Positions 44,479 to 54,966 of a stretch of DNA of 64,000 nucleotides are shown one piece after another. Under the pieces are notes generated by a model, which did no database searches, had not been told where the DNA came from, and was given only the letters and a program-made list of their open reading frames with translations. The first letter of the stretch is position 1; the number at the start of each line of letters is the position of its first letter. The position numbers were made by a program, and so were the translations under genes. Source of the stretch: Candidatus Pantoea edessiphila (GTDB taxonomy: Bacteria; Pseudomonadota; Gammaproteobacteria; Enterobacterales; Enterobacteriaceae); NCBI RefSeq assembly GCF_002933335.1, contig NZ_PDKS01000002.1, positions 86,734 to 150,733 of the forward strand, written 5' to 3'.

Positions 44479-46068
44479 ATGAAAAAAAAAATGAGATTGT
44501 TTCATTTACTATTTTTAAGTATCTGGCTTAACTTTATTGTCTTTCTAAATGTAGCGGTATCTTCACCAATAAAAATTAGAGACAATATAACTCCTAGTCT
44601 AGCACCGATATTAGAAAAAGTATTACCAGCAGTGGTAACTGTATATATTGAAGGGGATATAGAAGATTCACAAGAAATGGATTTTTATCAGAGGTTTCAT
44701 GGCTTCATTAGACAAAACCCATTTGATAGCCACGATCTATTTAATAATCCAGACCCATTTGATCATCTAGACCAATTTGGTCATCCAGACCCATTTGATC
44801 ATCTAGACCAATTTGGTCATCCAGACCCATTTGGTCATCTAGACCCATTTGGTCATCCAGACCCATTTGGTCATCTAGACCCATTTGGTCATCCAGACCC
44901 ATTTAGTCATCTAGACACATTTGGTAGACAAGATTCATTTGATATTGATGATATACCTAAAAAATTTAAAGGATTAGGATCTGGTATAATCATAAATGCA
45001 AATAAGGGTTATATATTAACTAATTATCATGTGATAAATGGAGCAAAAAACATTTACGTTAGATTAACAGATCATAGTGAATATGATGCTACCTTAATTG
45101 GATATGATCAAAATTCTGATATTGCTTTAATTAAAATTGATGGTGCAAAAAAACTTACCCAAGTAAAAATATCAAATTCTAATATCCAAGTAGGAGATTT
45201 TGTAATAGCTATTGGTAATCCTTTTGGTTTAGGTCAAACTGCAACCTCTGGAATTATTTCAGCAGTAGGTCGAAGCGGTTTCAATGTAGAAGGAATAGAA
45301 AGTTTTATTCAGACAGATGCTTCTATTAATAAAGGTAGTTCCGGAGGGGCATTAATAAATTTAAATGGTGAATTAATTGGTATCAACACAGCAATATTAT
45401 CATCAAACGGTAGTAATATGGGTATTGGTTTTGCAATACCTAGTGATATAGCAATAAATTTTGCACAACAGTTAATAAAATATGGCAAAATAAACAGAAG
45501 TATGCTAGGTGTTAAAGGTACTGAAATTACTATTGATATGGCAAAAACATTAAATTTACATGATCACCATGGTGTATTTATCACAGAAGTAATGCCTGAT
45601 TCAGCTGCACAAAAAGCAGGTATTAAATCAGGTGATATAATTACGTTAATTAATCAAAAACCTATAAACAATTTTAATGAATTACATGTTAAAATTGGCC
45701 TGTTAGCACCAGGAGAAAATATAAAACTTGTTGTAATAAGAAATGGAAAAATATTATCTCTGAATGTTAATCTTAAAAAGAATGCACTAAAAACTCTTTG
45801 CAAAAAAAGTATATTTACAATATTACCTGGAGCTGCCCTTAAAAATGGTCGAACAAAAAGTGGTCAAAAAGGTATTATTGTCACAGATGTTGAAGAAAAC
45901 ACAACAGCAGATAAATTAGGATTAAGAAAAAATGATGTAATTATAAGTATTAACCGTAAGCGTACAAATATTATTGATGATATGGCGAAAATACTCAAAA
46001 GCAATCCATCTATGTTAGCCATTAATATAATAAGAGACAATGAAAATATCTATTTATTATTGAGGTAA
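44479..46068 (+). CDS. degQ: Periplasmic serine protease/chaperone DegQ with a hexapeptide-repeat loop
   Basis: HtrA-family protease that handles misfolded envelope proteins. An N-terminal hydrophobic segment (about 6-28) serves as signal peptide. The trypsin-like domain keeps His184 (TNYHVI), Asp214 (SDIALIK) and Ser288 (GSSGGAL). Two PDZ domains follow (about 345-430 and 450-525), and the end IIRDNENIYLLLR matches E. coli DegQ rather than DegP or DegS. Length is 529 aa against 455; the excess lies mainly in residues 90-155, eleven units of the form H-[P/L]-D-[P/Q/T]-F-[G/D/S] inserted in the LA loop before GLGSGI. degS, next in E. coli, is absent. Confidence 0.95.
   Translation: MKKKMRLFHLLFLSIWLNFIVFLNVAVSSPIKIRDNITPSLAPILEKVLPAVVTVYIEGDIEDSQEMDFYQRFHGFIRQNPFDSHDLFNNPDPFDHLDQFGHPDPFDHLDQFGHPDPFGHLDPFGHPDPFGHLDPFGHPDPFSHLDTFGRQDSFDIDDIPKKFKGLGSGIIINANKGYILTNYHVINGAKNIYVRLTDHSEYDATLIGYDQNSDIALIKIDGAKKLTQVKISNSNIQVGDFVIAIGNPFGLGQTATSGIISAVGRSGFNVEGIESFIQTDASINKGSSGGALINLNGELIGINTAILSSNGSNMGIGFAIPSDIAINFAQQLIKYGKINRSMLGVKGTEITIDMAKTLNLHDHHGVFITEVMPDSAAQKAGIKSGDIITLINQKPINNFNELHVKIGLLAPGENIKLVVIRNGKILSLNVNLKKNALKTLCKKSIFTILPGAALKNGRTKSGQKGIIVTDVEENTTADKLGLRKNDVIISINRKRTNIIDDMAKILKSNPSMLAINIIRDNENIYLLLR
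44746..44943 (+). repeat. Eleven in-frame 18-bp tandem repeats inside degQ
   Basis: Units encode alternating HPDPF[GD] and HLD[PQ]F[GD], so the true period is 36 bp (12 residues). Central copies are nearly identical at the DNA level, while the first and last units are degenerate (NPDPFD, HLDTFG, RQDSFD). This is the pattern of replication-slippage expansion. Copy number changes of 18 or 36 bp preserve the frame. Confidence 0.97.
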
Positions 46069-46081
46069 AGATTGATAAATT

Positions 46082-46119
46082 AGCGGATACATTTTTATTT
46101 TATATGGTATCCGCTTTAA
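46082..46119 (+). terminator. Rho-independent terminator of degQ
   Basis: AGCGGATAC and GTATCCGCT form a perfect nine-base stem around a 16-base AT loop, followed by TTAAT. It begins 14 bp after the degQ stop codon. Confidence 0.8.
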
Positions 46120-46206
46120 TATAAATTAAATCCAAGACACAATATTATCGATGTATATAAATTATAGTTTATCTTTTTTTTAGAATTAATTAGAAAATAT
46201 AAACAA

Positions 46207-47161
46207 TCAACAACGATATATAGGAAAGATGATTACTCCATTTATTGATTTCGCATTAAATGCGAATAGAATTATTTATTCTATCTATACCCGTTGCTAC
46301 TTTTGAACATTTAGGCATACTTTTTTCTGCGCTTCTATCAGATTATCATCGATCAGATTTATTTGTAAATCATTTTATACGCATTTGGTTGTCTATTTTA
46401 AAATTTCTAATACGTTTTTTAAAATCAGTTGACCCAACACACCCATTTTCAATTCCTTTATAGTATATTTCGAATCGTTCTGCTATACGATAATCTTTTC
46501 TATTGATTTCTGATAATATTGATTGATTAGCTAGAATATGATAAATAAAACAGGGCCTATTTTTACCAATATTAGGCTCAATACTACTCATAAACATTAA
46601 CATCAATATTTTATTAACATCTTTTTCAATGATTATTAAATTACCGTTATCTAATTTATAGCAATTTTATAAAATTCTGTTAAATCAGCATCAAGCGGAT
46701 CTAAATCAAAATATTGAAGAAAAATATTTTGATAAGAAATAAAATCTGCACTATCAAAACCTAAAATAAATTGTAATAAGTCATTTATTCTACCCATCAA
46801 AAAAACATATTACATTTAGTACGAATACTATTCTAAGATATTAAATTCTGTATTATGATAACATCCAATTTATTTCTTGCGAAAACTATGTTCTATTTGA
46901 TAAATAGGACACTACCTGATGCTAGTTATGATATTCGGGACTAGTTGTTAACCAAAAATTACTTTTTTTAAATTATAATTAATTAATTTAGTTTCAAAAG
47001 GTACAATATAACCATCGATGGTTGTTCTTCCACTTGTTATAGGTGTTTCAACTTCTAATATACCATTTTTAGAAAAAAATTTTAATATTTAGAATAATAT
47101 TAGCTTTTTTAATAAATATCTCTGTTGATATACTAGGTTGCTAAGTTAATTGTTCAGTCAT
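46207..47161 (-). pseudogene. epmA: Broken EF-P lysyltransferase EpmA (GenX/PoxA)
   Basis: EpmA attaches (R)-beta-lysine to EF-P. Fragments matching E. coli EpmA lie in order on the minus strand but in different frames: ATG at 47161 with M-T-E-Q-L-T then a TAG where E. coli has Trp; KNGILEVETPITSGRTTIDGY near 47040; SSIEPNIGKNRPCFIYHIL and RIAERFEIYYKGIE at 46606-46450; IDDNLIEAQKK and MPKCSKVATGIDRI near 46300; and a last GVIIFPIYR ending at 46207. Stops, frameshifts and internal losses show a dead gene. It sits 218 bp downstream of efp. Confidence 0.9.
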
Positions 47162-47379
47162 ATGTAGTGTTTCTTCATAAAAACAGAACTAATTAAATTA
47201 CCTTGAGTTTTTGACCATTAAAATAATGGTGATAAAATTTGGTTTTAAATACAAACATTTTCAATAAAAAACAACTGTATTATTAGTATTTATTATAACT
47301 AATAACTTATACATATTATAAATAAATATATTGATAATAATATTGAAATAAGAGATGAATCTGAATTATTAAATATCAA

Positions 47380-47946
47380 TCACTTAATACGAGAAACATA
47401 TTCTCCGGAACGTGTGTCAACTTTAATAGTTTCTCCTGTTTTTAAAAACAATGGTACTTTAATAACGGCACCTGTAGATAAAATAGCCAATTTACTACTA
47501 GTGCCAACGGTATCTCCTTTTAAACCTGGATCAGTTCTAATAATTTTTACTTCTATAAATTTAGGAACTTGAATATTAATAGGTGTTTCATTCCACAACG
47601 TGATAATATATTCAACATTTTCCTGCATCCATTTAGTAGACTCACCTATAGTTTTTTTATGAACTTGTAAATGTTCAAAATTTTCAGGATACATAAAATA
47701 ATAAAATTCATTATCATTATATAAGTATATTAGTTTAGTATCCATGATATCTGCAGATTGCAAAGAATCTGTAGATTTAAATGTCTTTTCGATTCTAGTA
47801 CCTGTTAGCAATCGCCGCATTTTAACACGCACAAACGCCTGTCCTTTCCCTGGTTTAACAAATTCACTAGATTCTATAGCATATGGTTCATTATCAAAAA
47901 TAATTTTCAAACCATTACGAAAATTATTACTAAAATAAGTTATCAT
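47380..47946 (-). CDS. efp: Elongation factor P
   Basis: Rescues ribosomes stalled at proline stretches by binding between the P and E sites. Three beta-barrel domains; the product is 188 aa as in E. coli. The domain I loop VKPGKGQAF has Lys34, the residue normally beta-lysylated. [17 protein letters not shown] and the C-terminal [14 protein letters not shown] and [13 protein letters not shown] are conserved. ATG 47946 ([13 protein letters not shown] six bases upstream) is chosen over an upstream codon at 47979. Both modifying enzymes, EpmA and EpmB, are pseudogenes on either side, so the factor probably acts unmodified. Confidence 0.95.
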   Translation of the reverse strand: MITYFSNNFRNGLKIIFDNEPYAIESSEFVKPGKGQAFVRVKMRRLLTGTRIEKTFKSTDSLQSADIMDTKLIYLYNDNEFYYFMYPENFEHLQVHKKTIGESTKWMQENVEYIITLWNETPINIQVPKFIEVKIIRTDPGLKGDTVGTSSKLAILSTGAVIKVPLFLKTGETIKVDTRSGEYVSRIK

Positions 47947-48054
47947 GTTGGTTCCATATAAATTGATAATGGAAAACATTAAAAGTGGTAAATATTACAA
48001 AGATAAATCAATCTTATAAAAAAAGCAAACTGGTTGAAATAGCTTACTAATATT

Positions 48055-48815
48055 ACAACTGAACTAAAAAATTATTCAAAATATTAGAATTAGATCATCT
48101 AATGTATACTCAATAAATATGTTGATTTTAATAATCAGTTGTTAATAGGACCAGAAAAAATACTAGTATAAATACACTACTTTTACAAGTTTTAATTGAC
48201 CAATAAAGAATTACTTGAAATTTCTGATTACAGTGAAGTTCTTTTAAAAGAACAATATAACAAAATACCTTATAAGCATAAAATAGAATTATCTTGTTAT
48301 TAACAAGTGGTTGCGTTATTCATTGCAGATACTGTTATAAACGTTATTTTCCTTATAAAAATCAAGGGAATAAAATTAATTGGAAAAAGCAATTAGATTA
48401 TATTCATTTTAATAATGAAATAAATTAAATTGTTTTTCGTGAGGGATCCTTTAATTGATAAAGATCATAAATCAAAATGGATTATTAATAAAGTAGAAAA
48501 TGTACCATATCTACAAAAATTAAGAATCCACATTTGTTTTTCGATAGTGATTCCATCACGTATAACTAGTCAATTATGCCAAATATTACATTAAGCAAGA
48601 CTAAAAATAATATTAGTTACACATATTAACCATTCCCAAGAAATAAACGAAGAAGTATTCGATTCAATATCTAAACTAAAGAGAATAGGAATTGCCTTAC
48701 TATATATCTTAGATTAAGATACAAGGAGCAGCACATGTTTACGTGAAGAAAAATAAAATTGTTTTACTTGCCTGGTTATATAGTACTATATCTTAATCAA
48801 CAAGATAACTAAAAT
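48055..48815 (+). pseudogene. epmB: Broken EF-P lysine 2,3-aminomutase EpmB (YjeK)
   Basis: EpmB is the radical-SAM enzyme that makes (R)-beta-lysine for EpmA. Collinear matches to E. coli EpmB survive on the plus strand, split by stops and frameshifts: LLLQVLIDQ near 48185; TSGCVIHCRYCYKRYFPYKN (radical-SAM cysteines still readable) near 48305-48370; [56 protein letters not shown]; and KIQGAAHVYVKKNKIVLLAW near 48720-48780. About 30 residues between the last two blocks are deleted. It diverges from efp as in E. coli. Confidence 0.9.
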
Positions 48816-48870
48816 ATCAAAATAAAAAACTAACTACTGTTAAATATTAAATAAAAATGTGAAACAAATT

Positions 48871-48901
48871 CCCTCTAATCAACTATTATTGATCAGAGGG
48901 G
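48871..48901 (-). terminator. Rho-independent terminator of groS-groL
   Basis: On the minus strand CCCTCTGATCA pairs with TGATTAGAGGG (one G-T pair) around an eight-base loop, followed by the T-rich AATTTGTTT. It lies about 50 bp past the groL stop codon. Confidence 0.85.
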
Positions 48902-48951
48902 TAATAAAACCTAAATTTATTTAAATAGCAATAATAGATAGTAAAAAACAA

Positions 48952-50622
<1,671 letters not shown>

Positions 50623-50674
50623 TCAAACTTCGTTTTATTCAGTGAACTATGCATAAAATTTTCAAGCTTAATTG

Positions 50675-50971
50675 TTAACAATTTTCGACTATTGCTAAAA
50701 TATCACTCTCATTGATGATCAATACTTCTTCTTCATTAATTTTTTCAGTTTTAGCACCATAACTTTCATTGAATATTACTACATTACCAACCTTTACGTC
50801 CAAAGGTTTTACTTGACCATTTTCAAGAATACGACCCTTGCCAACAGCTAGTATTTTTCCACGAGTGGATTTAGATGCTGCTGAACCAGTTAGCATGATA
50901 CCACCGGACGATTTGGCTTCGACTTCTTCACGCTTGACGATAACGCGATCGTGCAATGGACGAATTTTCAT
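50675..50971 (-). CDS. groS: Co-chaperonin GroES
   Basis: Heptameric lid of GroEL. The product is 98 aa from ATG 50971, which has AAGGAGA upstream and gives [20 protein letters not shown]; the start six codons earlier overlaps the ribosome site. The mobile loop [18 protein letters not shown] and the end [15 protein letters not shown] are conserved. It is the first gene of the operon, behind a sigma-32-type promoter. Confidence 0.97.
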   Translation of the reverse strand: MKIRPLHDRVIVKREEVEAKSSGGIMLTGSAASKSTRGKILAVGKGRILENGQVKPLDVKVGNVVIFNESYGAKTEKINEEEVLIINESDILAIVENC

Positions 50972-51059
50972 TTGATAGTTCTCCTTCAAGTAAGAAATCC
51001 AATCATTTTATTTTGTTTGGTGAATACCGACCAAATGGCTTTTAGCCTTGCTGGTTAAA

Positions 51060-51088
51060 TAAATAGGGACATGAATTAATCCTTTCAA
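51060..51088 (-). promoter_or_regulatory. Sigma-32 (heat-shock) type promoter of groS-groL
   Basis: On the minus strand CTTGAAA (51088-51082) is followed after 13 bases by TCCCTATT (51068-51061), close to the CTTGAAA-N13/14-CCCCATNT consensus and to the E. coli groE promoter at the same place. It lies about 90 bp before the groS start. Confidence 0.8.
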
Positions 51089-51256
51089 GGGGTAATAACA
51101 ATAAAATTTTACAAAAACAATACAACTTATTGTTTTATATAAATAGTTTAATATTAAAGTTTACTTTATACAAATTTATGATAACCAAAACTCATAATAT
51201 CTAAAATAGAGCTTATTTTATTTTAACATAAAGTATTTTTTTTGTTTCTCTATTAA

Positions 51257-51679
51257 TCAGTCATATTTATTGTGTTTCCTTTCAAATTCCCCATCTATAG
51301 TAAATTTATTATTAAAGTTAATCCAAACAATCAAGTTTTTTATAATTCTTAAAGTCATATAGTTTTGTATTGGCGGTATTAATAATAATAAACCACATAA
51401 GTCAGTAAAAAATCCCGGTAATAATAACAAAAAACCGCTGATTATCAAAGAAATAATTTTAATTATCTCTTTTGTTGGCATTTCATTATATATTAATTTT
51501 TTTTTAATTAATATGAAATTTTTTATACTTTGATTTTTAACAATTAATAAACCAATATACGAAGTCAATAATACCAATAATAAAGTAAAAGGAATACCAA
51601 ATATGTTAGCAACATAGACAAATAAAGAAATTTCTATCCATGATAGTATAAAAAATATAATTAACAAGAGCCAACCCAC
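51257..51679 (-). CDS. fxsA: FxsA family inner-membrane protein
   Basis: Small membrane protein known in E. coli for easing phage T7 exclusion by the F plasmid when overproduced; normal role unclear. Two or three hydrophobic segments are seen (about 2-21, 23-45 and 72-105). SLIISGFLLLLPGFFTDLCGLLLLIPP is the family signature region. Length is 140 aa against 158, with a shortened polar tail. The start is GTG at 51679 with a GGGAGA site upstream and gives GWLLL like E. coli RWLPF. It is beside groES as in E. coli. Confidence 0.88.
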   Translation of the reverse strand: MGWLLLIIFFILSWIEISLFVYVANIFGIPFTLLLVLLTSYIGLLIVKNQSIKNFILIKKKLIYNEMPTKEIIKIISLIISGFLLLLPGFFTDLCGLLLLIPPIQNYMTLRIIKNLIVWINFNNKFTIDGEFERKHNKYD

Positions 51680-51982
51680 TAAATTCTCCCAAATATTACA
51701 TATTCTTATGTTATCAAAAATTTTTTGTTATTAGATACTAAATATAATGGATAAATATTAATATATTAAAGTTGTAATATAGATCTGATTTTTTATAATT
51801 AATATAAAATAAATATTAAATAAATTACAACTATGTATATAATATTACCTTTGTGTTTAATATTTAAATATTACCTAACAGTTTAAGTGTAGTTTATCAA
51901 TTTTAAATATGTAACTGTATTAGGTTTTTACAATATCAAACAATTTTTATCATTTGTAATACTTACATAATGGAAATATATA
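51680..51982. other. Gene-free divergent gap, fxsA/cutA
   Basis: About 300 bp between divergent fxsA and cutA. aspA and dcuA, which lie here in E. coli, are absent with no visible remnant. It should hold both promoters. Confidence 0.45.
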
Positions 51983-52294
51983 ATGAGTATTATTATCATT
52001 GTCTGTACATTACCACAACAAAATTCTAAAGATATTGCCGAAAAATTATTACAAACTAAATTAACACCTTGTATTACTATAATTCCAGAAGTAGTTTCAT
52101 ATTACATGTGGAAAAATAAAATCAAACGAGATAAAGAAGTTCAGCTTTTAATTAAATCTGATAATGAGCATCAGAAAGCATTAGTAACTTTACTTAAAAA
52201 AATTCACCCTTATGAAATTCCAGAAATTTTATCAATACCAGTTAATTATGCAGATAGTGAATATCATTTTTGGTTAAAAGAATCTTTTACTTGA
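51983..52294 (+). CDS. cutA: Divalent-cation tolerance protein CutA
   Basis: Trimeric ferredoxin-like protein linked in E. coli to copper tolerance; its biochemical role is still unclear. The 103-aa product keeps CTLPQQNSKDIAEKLLQTKLTPC, YYMWKNKIKRDKEVQLLIKS and HPYEIPEILSIPV. The N-terminal extension of E. coli CutA is absent. dsbD, which usually follows, is missing; tRNA-Phe comes next. Confidence 0.92.
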   Translation: MSIIIIVCTLPQQNSKDIAEKLLQTKLTPCITIIPEVVSYYMWKNKIKRDKEVQLLIKSDNEHQKALVTLLKKIHPYEIPEILSIPVNYADSEYHFWLKESFT

Positions 52295-52385
52295 TTAATT
52301 TAATCAAAAATTAAAATTTACTAGTAAAAAATCTAAAAATAGAAGTTGACTAATATTTATCTTTCAGGTCTAATATCTCTGTATT

Positions 52386-52458
52386 GCCCAGATAGCTCAG
52401 TAGGTAGAGCAGGGGACTGAAAATCCCTGTGTCGGTGGTTCAATTCCGCCTCTGGGCA
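52386..52458 (+). tRNA. pheU: tRNA-Phe (anticodon GAA)
   Basis: 73 bases; acceptor arm GCCCAGA pairs with TCTGGGC, the anticodon loop is CTGAAAA (GAA), and the T arm GGTGG-TTCAATT-CCGCC closes with one G-T pair. The CCA tail is not encoded (ACAC follows). Position after cutA resembles E. coli pheU. Confidence 0.95.
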
Positions 52459-52715
52459 CACTTTTTTACTATTATTAGCCATTTATAGATTAATAATAAT
52501 TATTAAGTTATTAATATAGTCTTAATGTCTCAAAGTGTTTTAGAATTTTAAATAATTGGTAAGCTCAAATACTGAATTGTCTATTTATATTCTACAGTTA
52601 GAATATATTATAACAAACCAGAATCGAGCTGTACCTTGATATATCTATATACTAATCGTAGTAAAAAGTATCCAATTTTATTTTGTAATTCATGATTATT
52701 GCTTTTAGCTTTAAA

Positions 52716-53288
52716 TTAGAATTTAATTAATACTCCTAAGTAGGGACTTTTAGCCAGGTATTCATTAGCTGCATACGATTTAGATGGAGAATTATTATTT
52801 AATCTGACATATCTATAACCTAAATCTAAACTAAAAATAGAATCAGGTGTATATATTATTCCACTACTGATTTCATGGTAAGTATTAGGATATTTTGAAG
52901 AAAAACATTCTGCTGCATAATGATATTGACTATAAATACTCCAATGAGAATTAAAACGATAGCGTGTTTTAGCACCTATTCCTAAAGATAATGAAGTTCC
53001 GTCTGTTGCTTCTTCATATCTGGTAAAAACACTTTTTACTGATGGAGATAGTTGAAGTGATTTTATATCTATATTATAACCAAGCCCAACATCTAGAGTA
53101 TTACCTTTTACCTCATTGGATAGTAAGTTGCTTTTTAGAAATACTCCTCCAGTGTTAGAACCAATTCCTAGAGATAATAATGAATTATCCAGACCTGAAG
53201 TAATACTACCCTCATTTGAATTTGCAATTTGAGCAAAACAACTTAACAAAATTAATGTACTTCCAGTAATAAACTTCTTTAACATCAT
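52716..53288 (-). CDS. yfaZ: YfaZ family outer-membrane beta-barrel protein
   Basis: Predicted outer-membrane barrel of unknown function. The signal peptide (about 1-24) ends near CFAQIANS. Alternating hydrophobic and polar stretches follow, such as TLDVGLGYNIDIKSLQLSP, SLSLGIGAKTRYRF, SIYSQYHYAAE and SLDLGYRYVRL, ending YLGVLIKF with a C-terminal Phe, as outer-membrane proteins require for BAM recognition. Length is 190 aa against about 180 for E. coli YfaZ, to which the later half aligns. It is out of E. coli gene order (yfaZ is near 50' there). It is one of the few surface proteins visible. Confidence 0.8.
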   Translation of the reverse strand: MMLKKFITGSTLILLSCFAQIANSNEGSITSGLDNSLLSLGIGSNTGGVFLKSNLLSNEVKGNTLDVGLGYNIDIKSLQLSPSVKSVFTRYEEATDGTSLSLGIGAKTRYRFNSHWSIYSQYHYAAECFSSKYPNTYHEISSGIIYTPDSIFSLDLGYRYVRLNNNSPSKSYAANEYLAKSPYLGVLIKF

Positions 53289-53764
53289 TTTACTCCTTGA
53301 AATAACAATTGATTTAATGATAAAACTAACATCTTAGAGTAAAGATAAAATTTATAAATATTTATATATCAATATAAAATAACCATTTTTATCTATAAAG
53401 TTTTAGTTAAATAGAAAAATTAATTTATATTGATTTTTCTATAAAAGAAATTTTTCTTACTAGAAGTACTGTATTTGTATTGCTAATATAATATACAACC
53501 ATATTGGATGATTTATTATTAATTAATATGTTTTATCGAAATTAAAACATAATAAACTCAGTTCTTCTCTTTTTACTTGAATAAGTATAACAAGGTAAAA
53601 AATATATATCCGATCTTTATAAATAAATTATACTTTGCATATTGATAAATATTGTGATGGTTATAATAGATGAAATCTATCAAAATATTTATTATTAATC
53701 AATATATTAAATTTATCAATATTTTTATATATACAACCTATAAACTTAGATAACAAATGTATTA
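53289..53764. other. Gene-free gap between ssb and yfaZ
   Basis: About 475 bp, very AT-rich, upstream of yfaZ and downstream of ssb. No gene or hairpin with a GC core is visible. The yfaZ promoter should lie near 53300-53400. Confidence 0.45.
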
Positions 53765-54274
53765 TTAAAATGGTATATCATCATCAAAATTTATTGTTGG
53801 TTCGTTTGTTTTAGGATCCAACGGATTTTTTTGAGAATAATTTTCATTGTCTATATTATTAACTTGTTGAGATTGATTCCAATTATTATTATTTTGAGTA
53901 TTTCCTGAAATAATAGTATTATTATTTTGACGACTACCCAGCATTTGCATAGTTCCTCCTATATTTACAATGACTTCTGTTGTATATCTTTCTTGACCAT
54001 TTTGATCTTGCCATTTTCTAGTACGCAATTGACCCTCTATATATATTTGTGAACCTTTTCGCAAATACTCACTAGCTACTTCTGCTAATTTTCCAAAAAT
54101 GACCACACGATGCCATTCAGTTATTTCTTTATTTTCCCCTGTATTTTTATCTCGCCAACTTTCTGAAGTAGCTAATGTAATATTAGTTACAGCATTCCCA
54201 TTAGGCATATAGCGTACTTCTGGGTCTTGCCCTAAATTACCTATCAAAATCACTTTATTAATACCTCTAGCCAT
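53765..54274 (-). CDS. ssb: Single-stranded DNA-binding protein
   Basis: Tetrameric SSB that coats ssDNA and recruits repair and replication factors. The OB fold covers about 1-113 ([60 protein letters not shown]). An Asn/Gln-rich linker leads to the acidic tip INFDDDIPF, the binding site for chi and other partners. Length is 169 aa against 178. uvrA, divergent from ssb in E. coli, is missing. Confidence 0.97.
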   Translation of the reverse strand: MARGINKVILIGNLGQDPEVRYMPNGNAVTNITLATSESWRDKNTGENKEITEWHRVVIFGKLAEVASEYLRKGSQIYIEGQLRTRKWQDQNGQERYTTEVIVNIGGTMQMLGSRQNNNTIISGNTQNNNNWNQSQQVNNIDNENYSQKNPLDPKTNEPTINFDDDIPF

Positions 54275-54966
54275 ATTTTTACCTCTTATTTTTCTTGTTT
54301 TTAATGTTCATTATTATATGTAAAACTAATATAGTTGTTTTAAAATTTATATTTTATATTAAATGGTTATTTTAATATAAAAAAATCAAATATCAAGGAA
54401 AGACTGGTGAGGAATATGTACAATAACATTAATAATAATGAGATATTTTATCATTTATAATATAATAGCTTATATTTAATAATACATTTACAAAATCAAA
54501 ATAATTGTTTTATAATAAATATTATATAAAATTCATATTGGGAATATTAATGATGTGTTTATTAAATTAGTATAAATTTTATATCATCATAATTTATGAT
54601 GAATAAAACAAACATAATAGCTAAAAAATATAGCAATATAATCTGTAGGATATATAAATCATCAGTAATAATATTTTAAATATGATATAATTCAAATATT
54701 TTATAAATTATATTGATATATCCTATAATAAAAATTATACATCTAATAATATATAAATTAGAAATATTTAATAATTAAAAAGCATAAATATGCTATGATT
54801 TCACCATATATGCTACATTTCTAATGTTTCTACATTAAAACATATGTAATAATTGCTAGTAAATTATAATTACTTAAACTATATAAATTAGTCAATAACT
54901 TTATTTTAATTAACCCATATAATATTATTTTAATATCAATTCGTTTTAAAATAAAAACATCAAAAT
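54275..54966. other. Gene-free gap upstream of ssb
   Basis: About 690 bp between dnaB and ssb. E. coli has uvrA and other genes between these; nothing recognisable remains. The stretch is nearly all A and T with no clear hairpin. The ssb promoter lies at its left side. Confidence 0.5.

Noticed and set aside
44746..44943. degQ tandem repeats as a CRISPR-like or mobile array
   Set aside because: Units are contiguous without spacers, stay in one reading frame and encode part of an intact protease.
46260..46463. Plus-strand ORF of 67 codons after degQ as a new gene
   Set aside because: It is antisense to the epmA remnant, whose minus-strand fragments explain the open frame.
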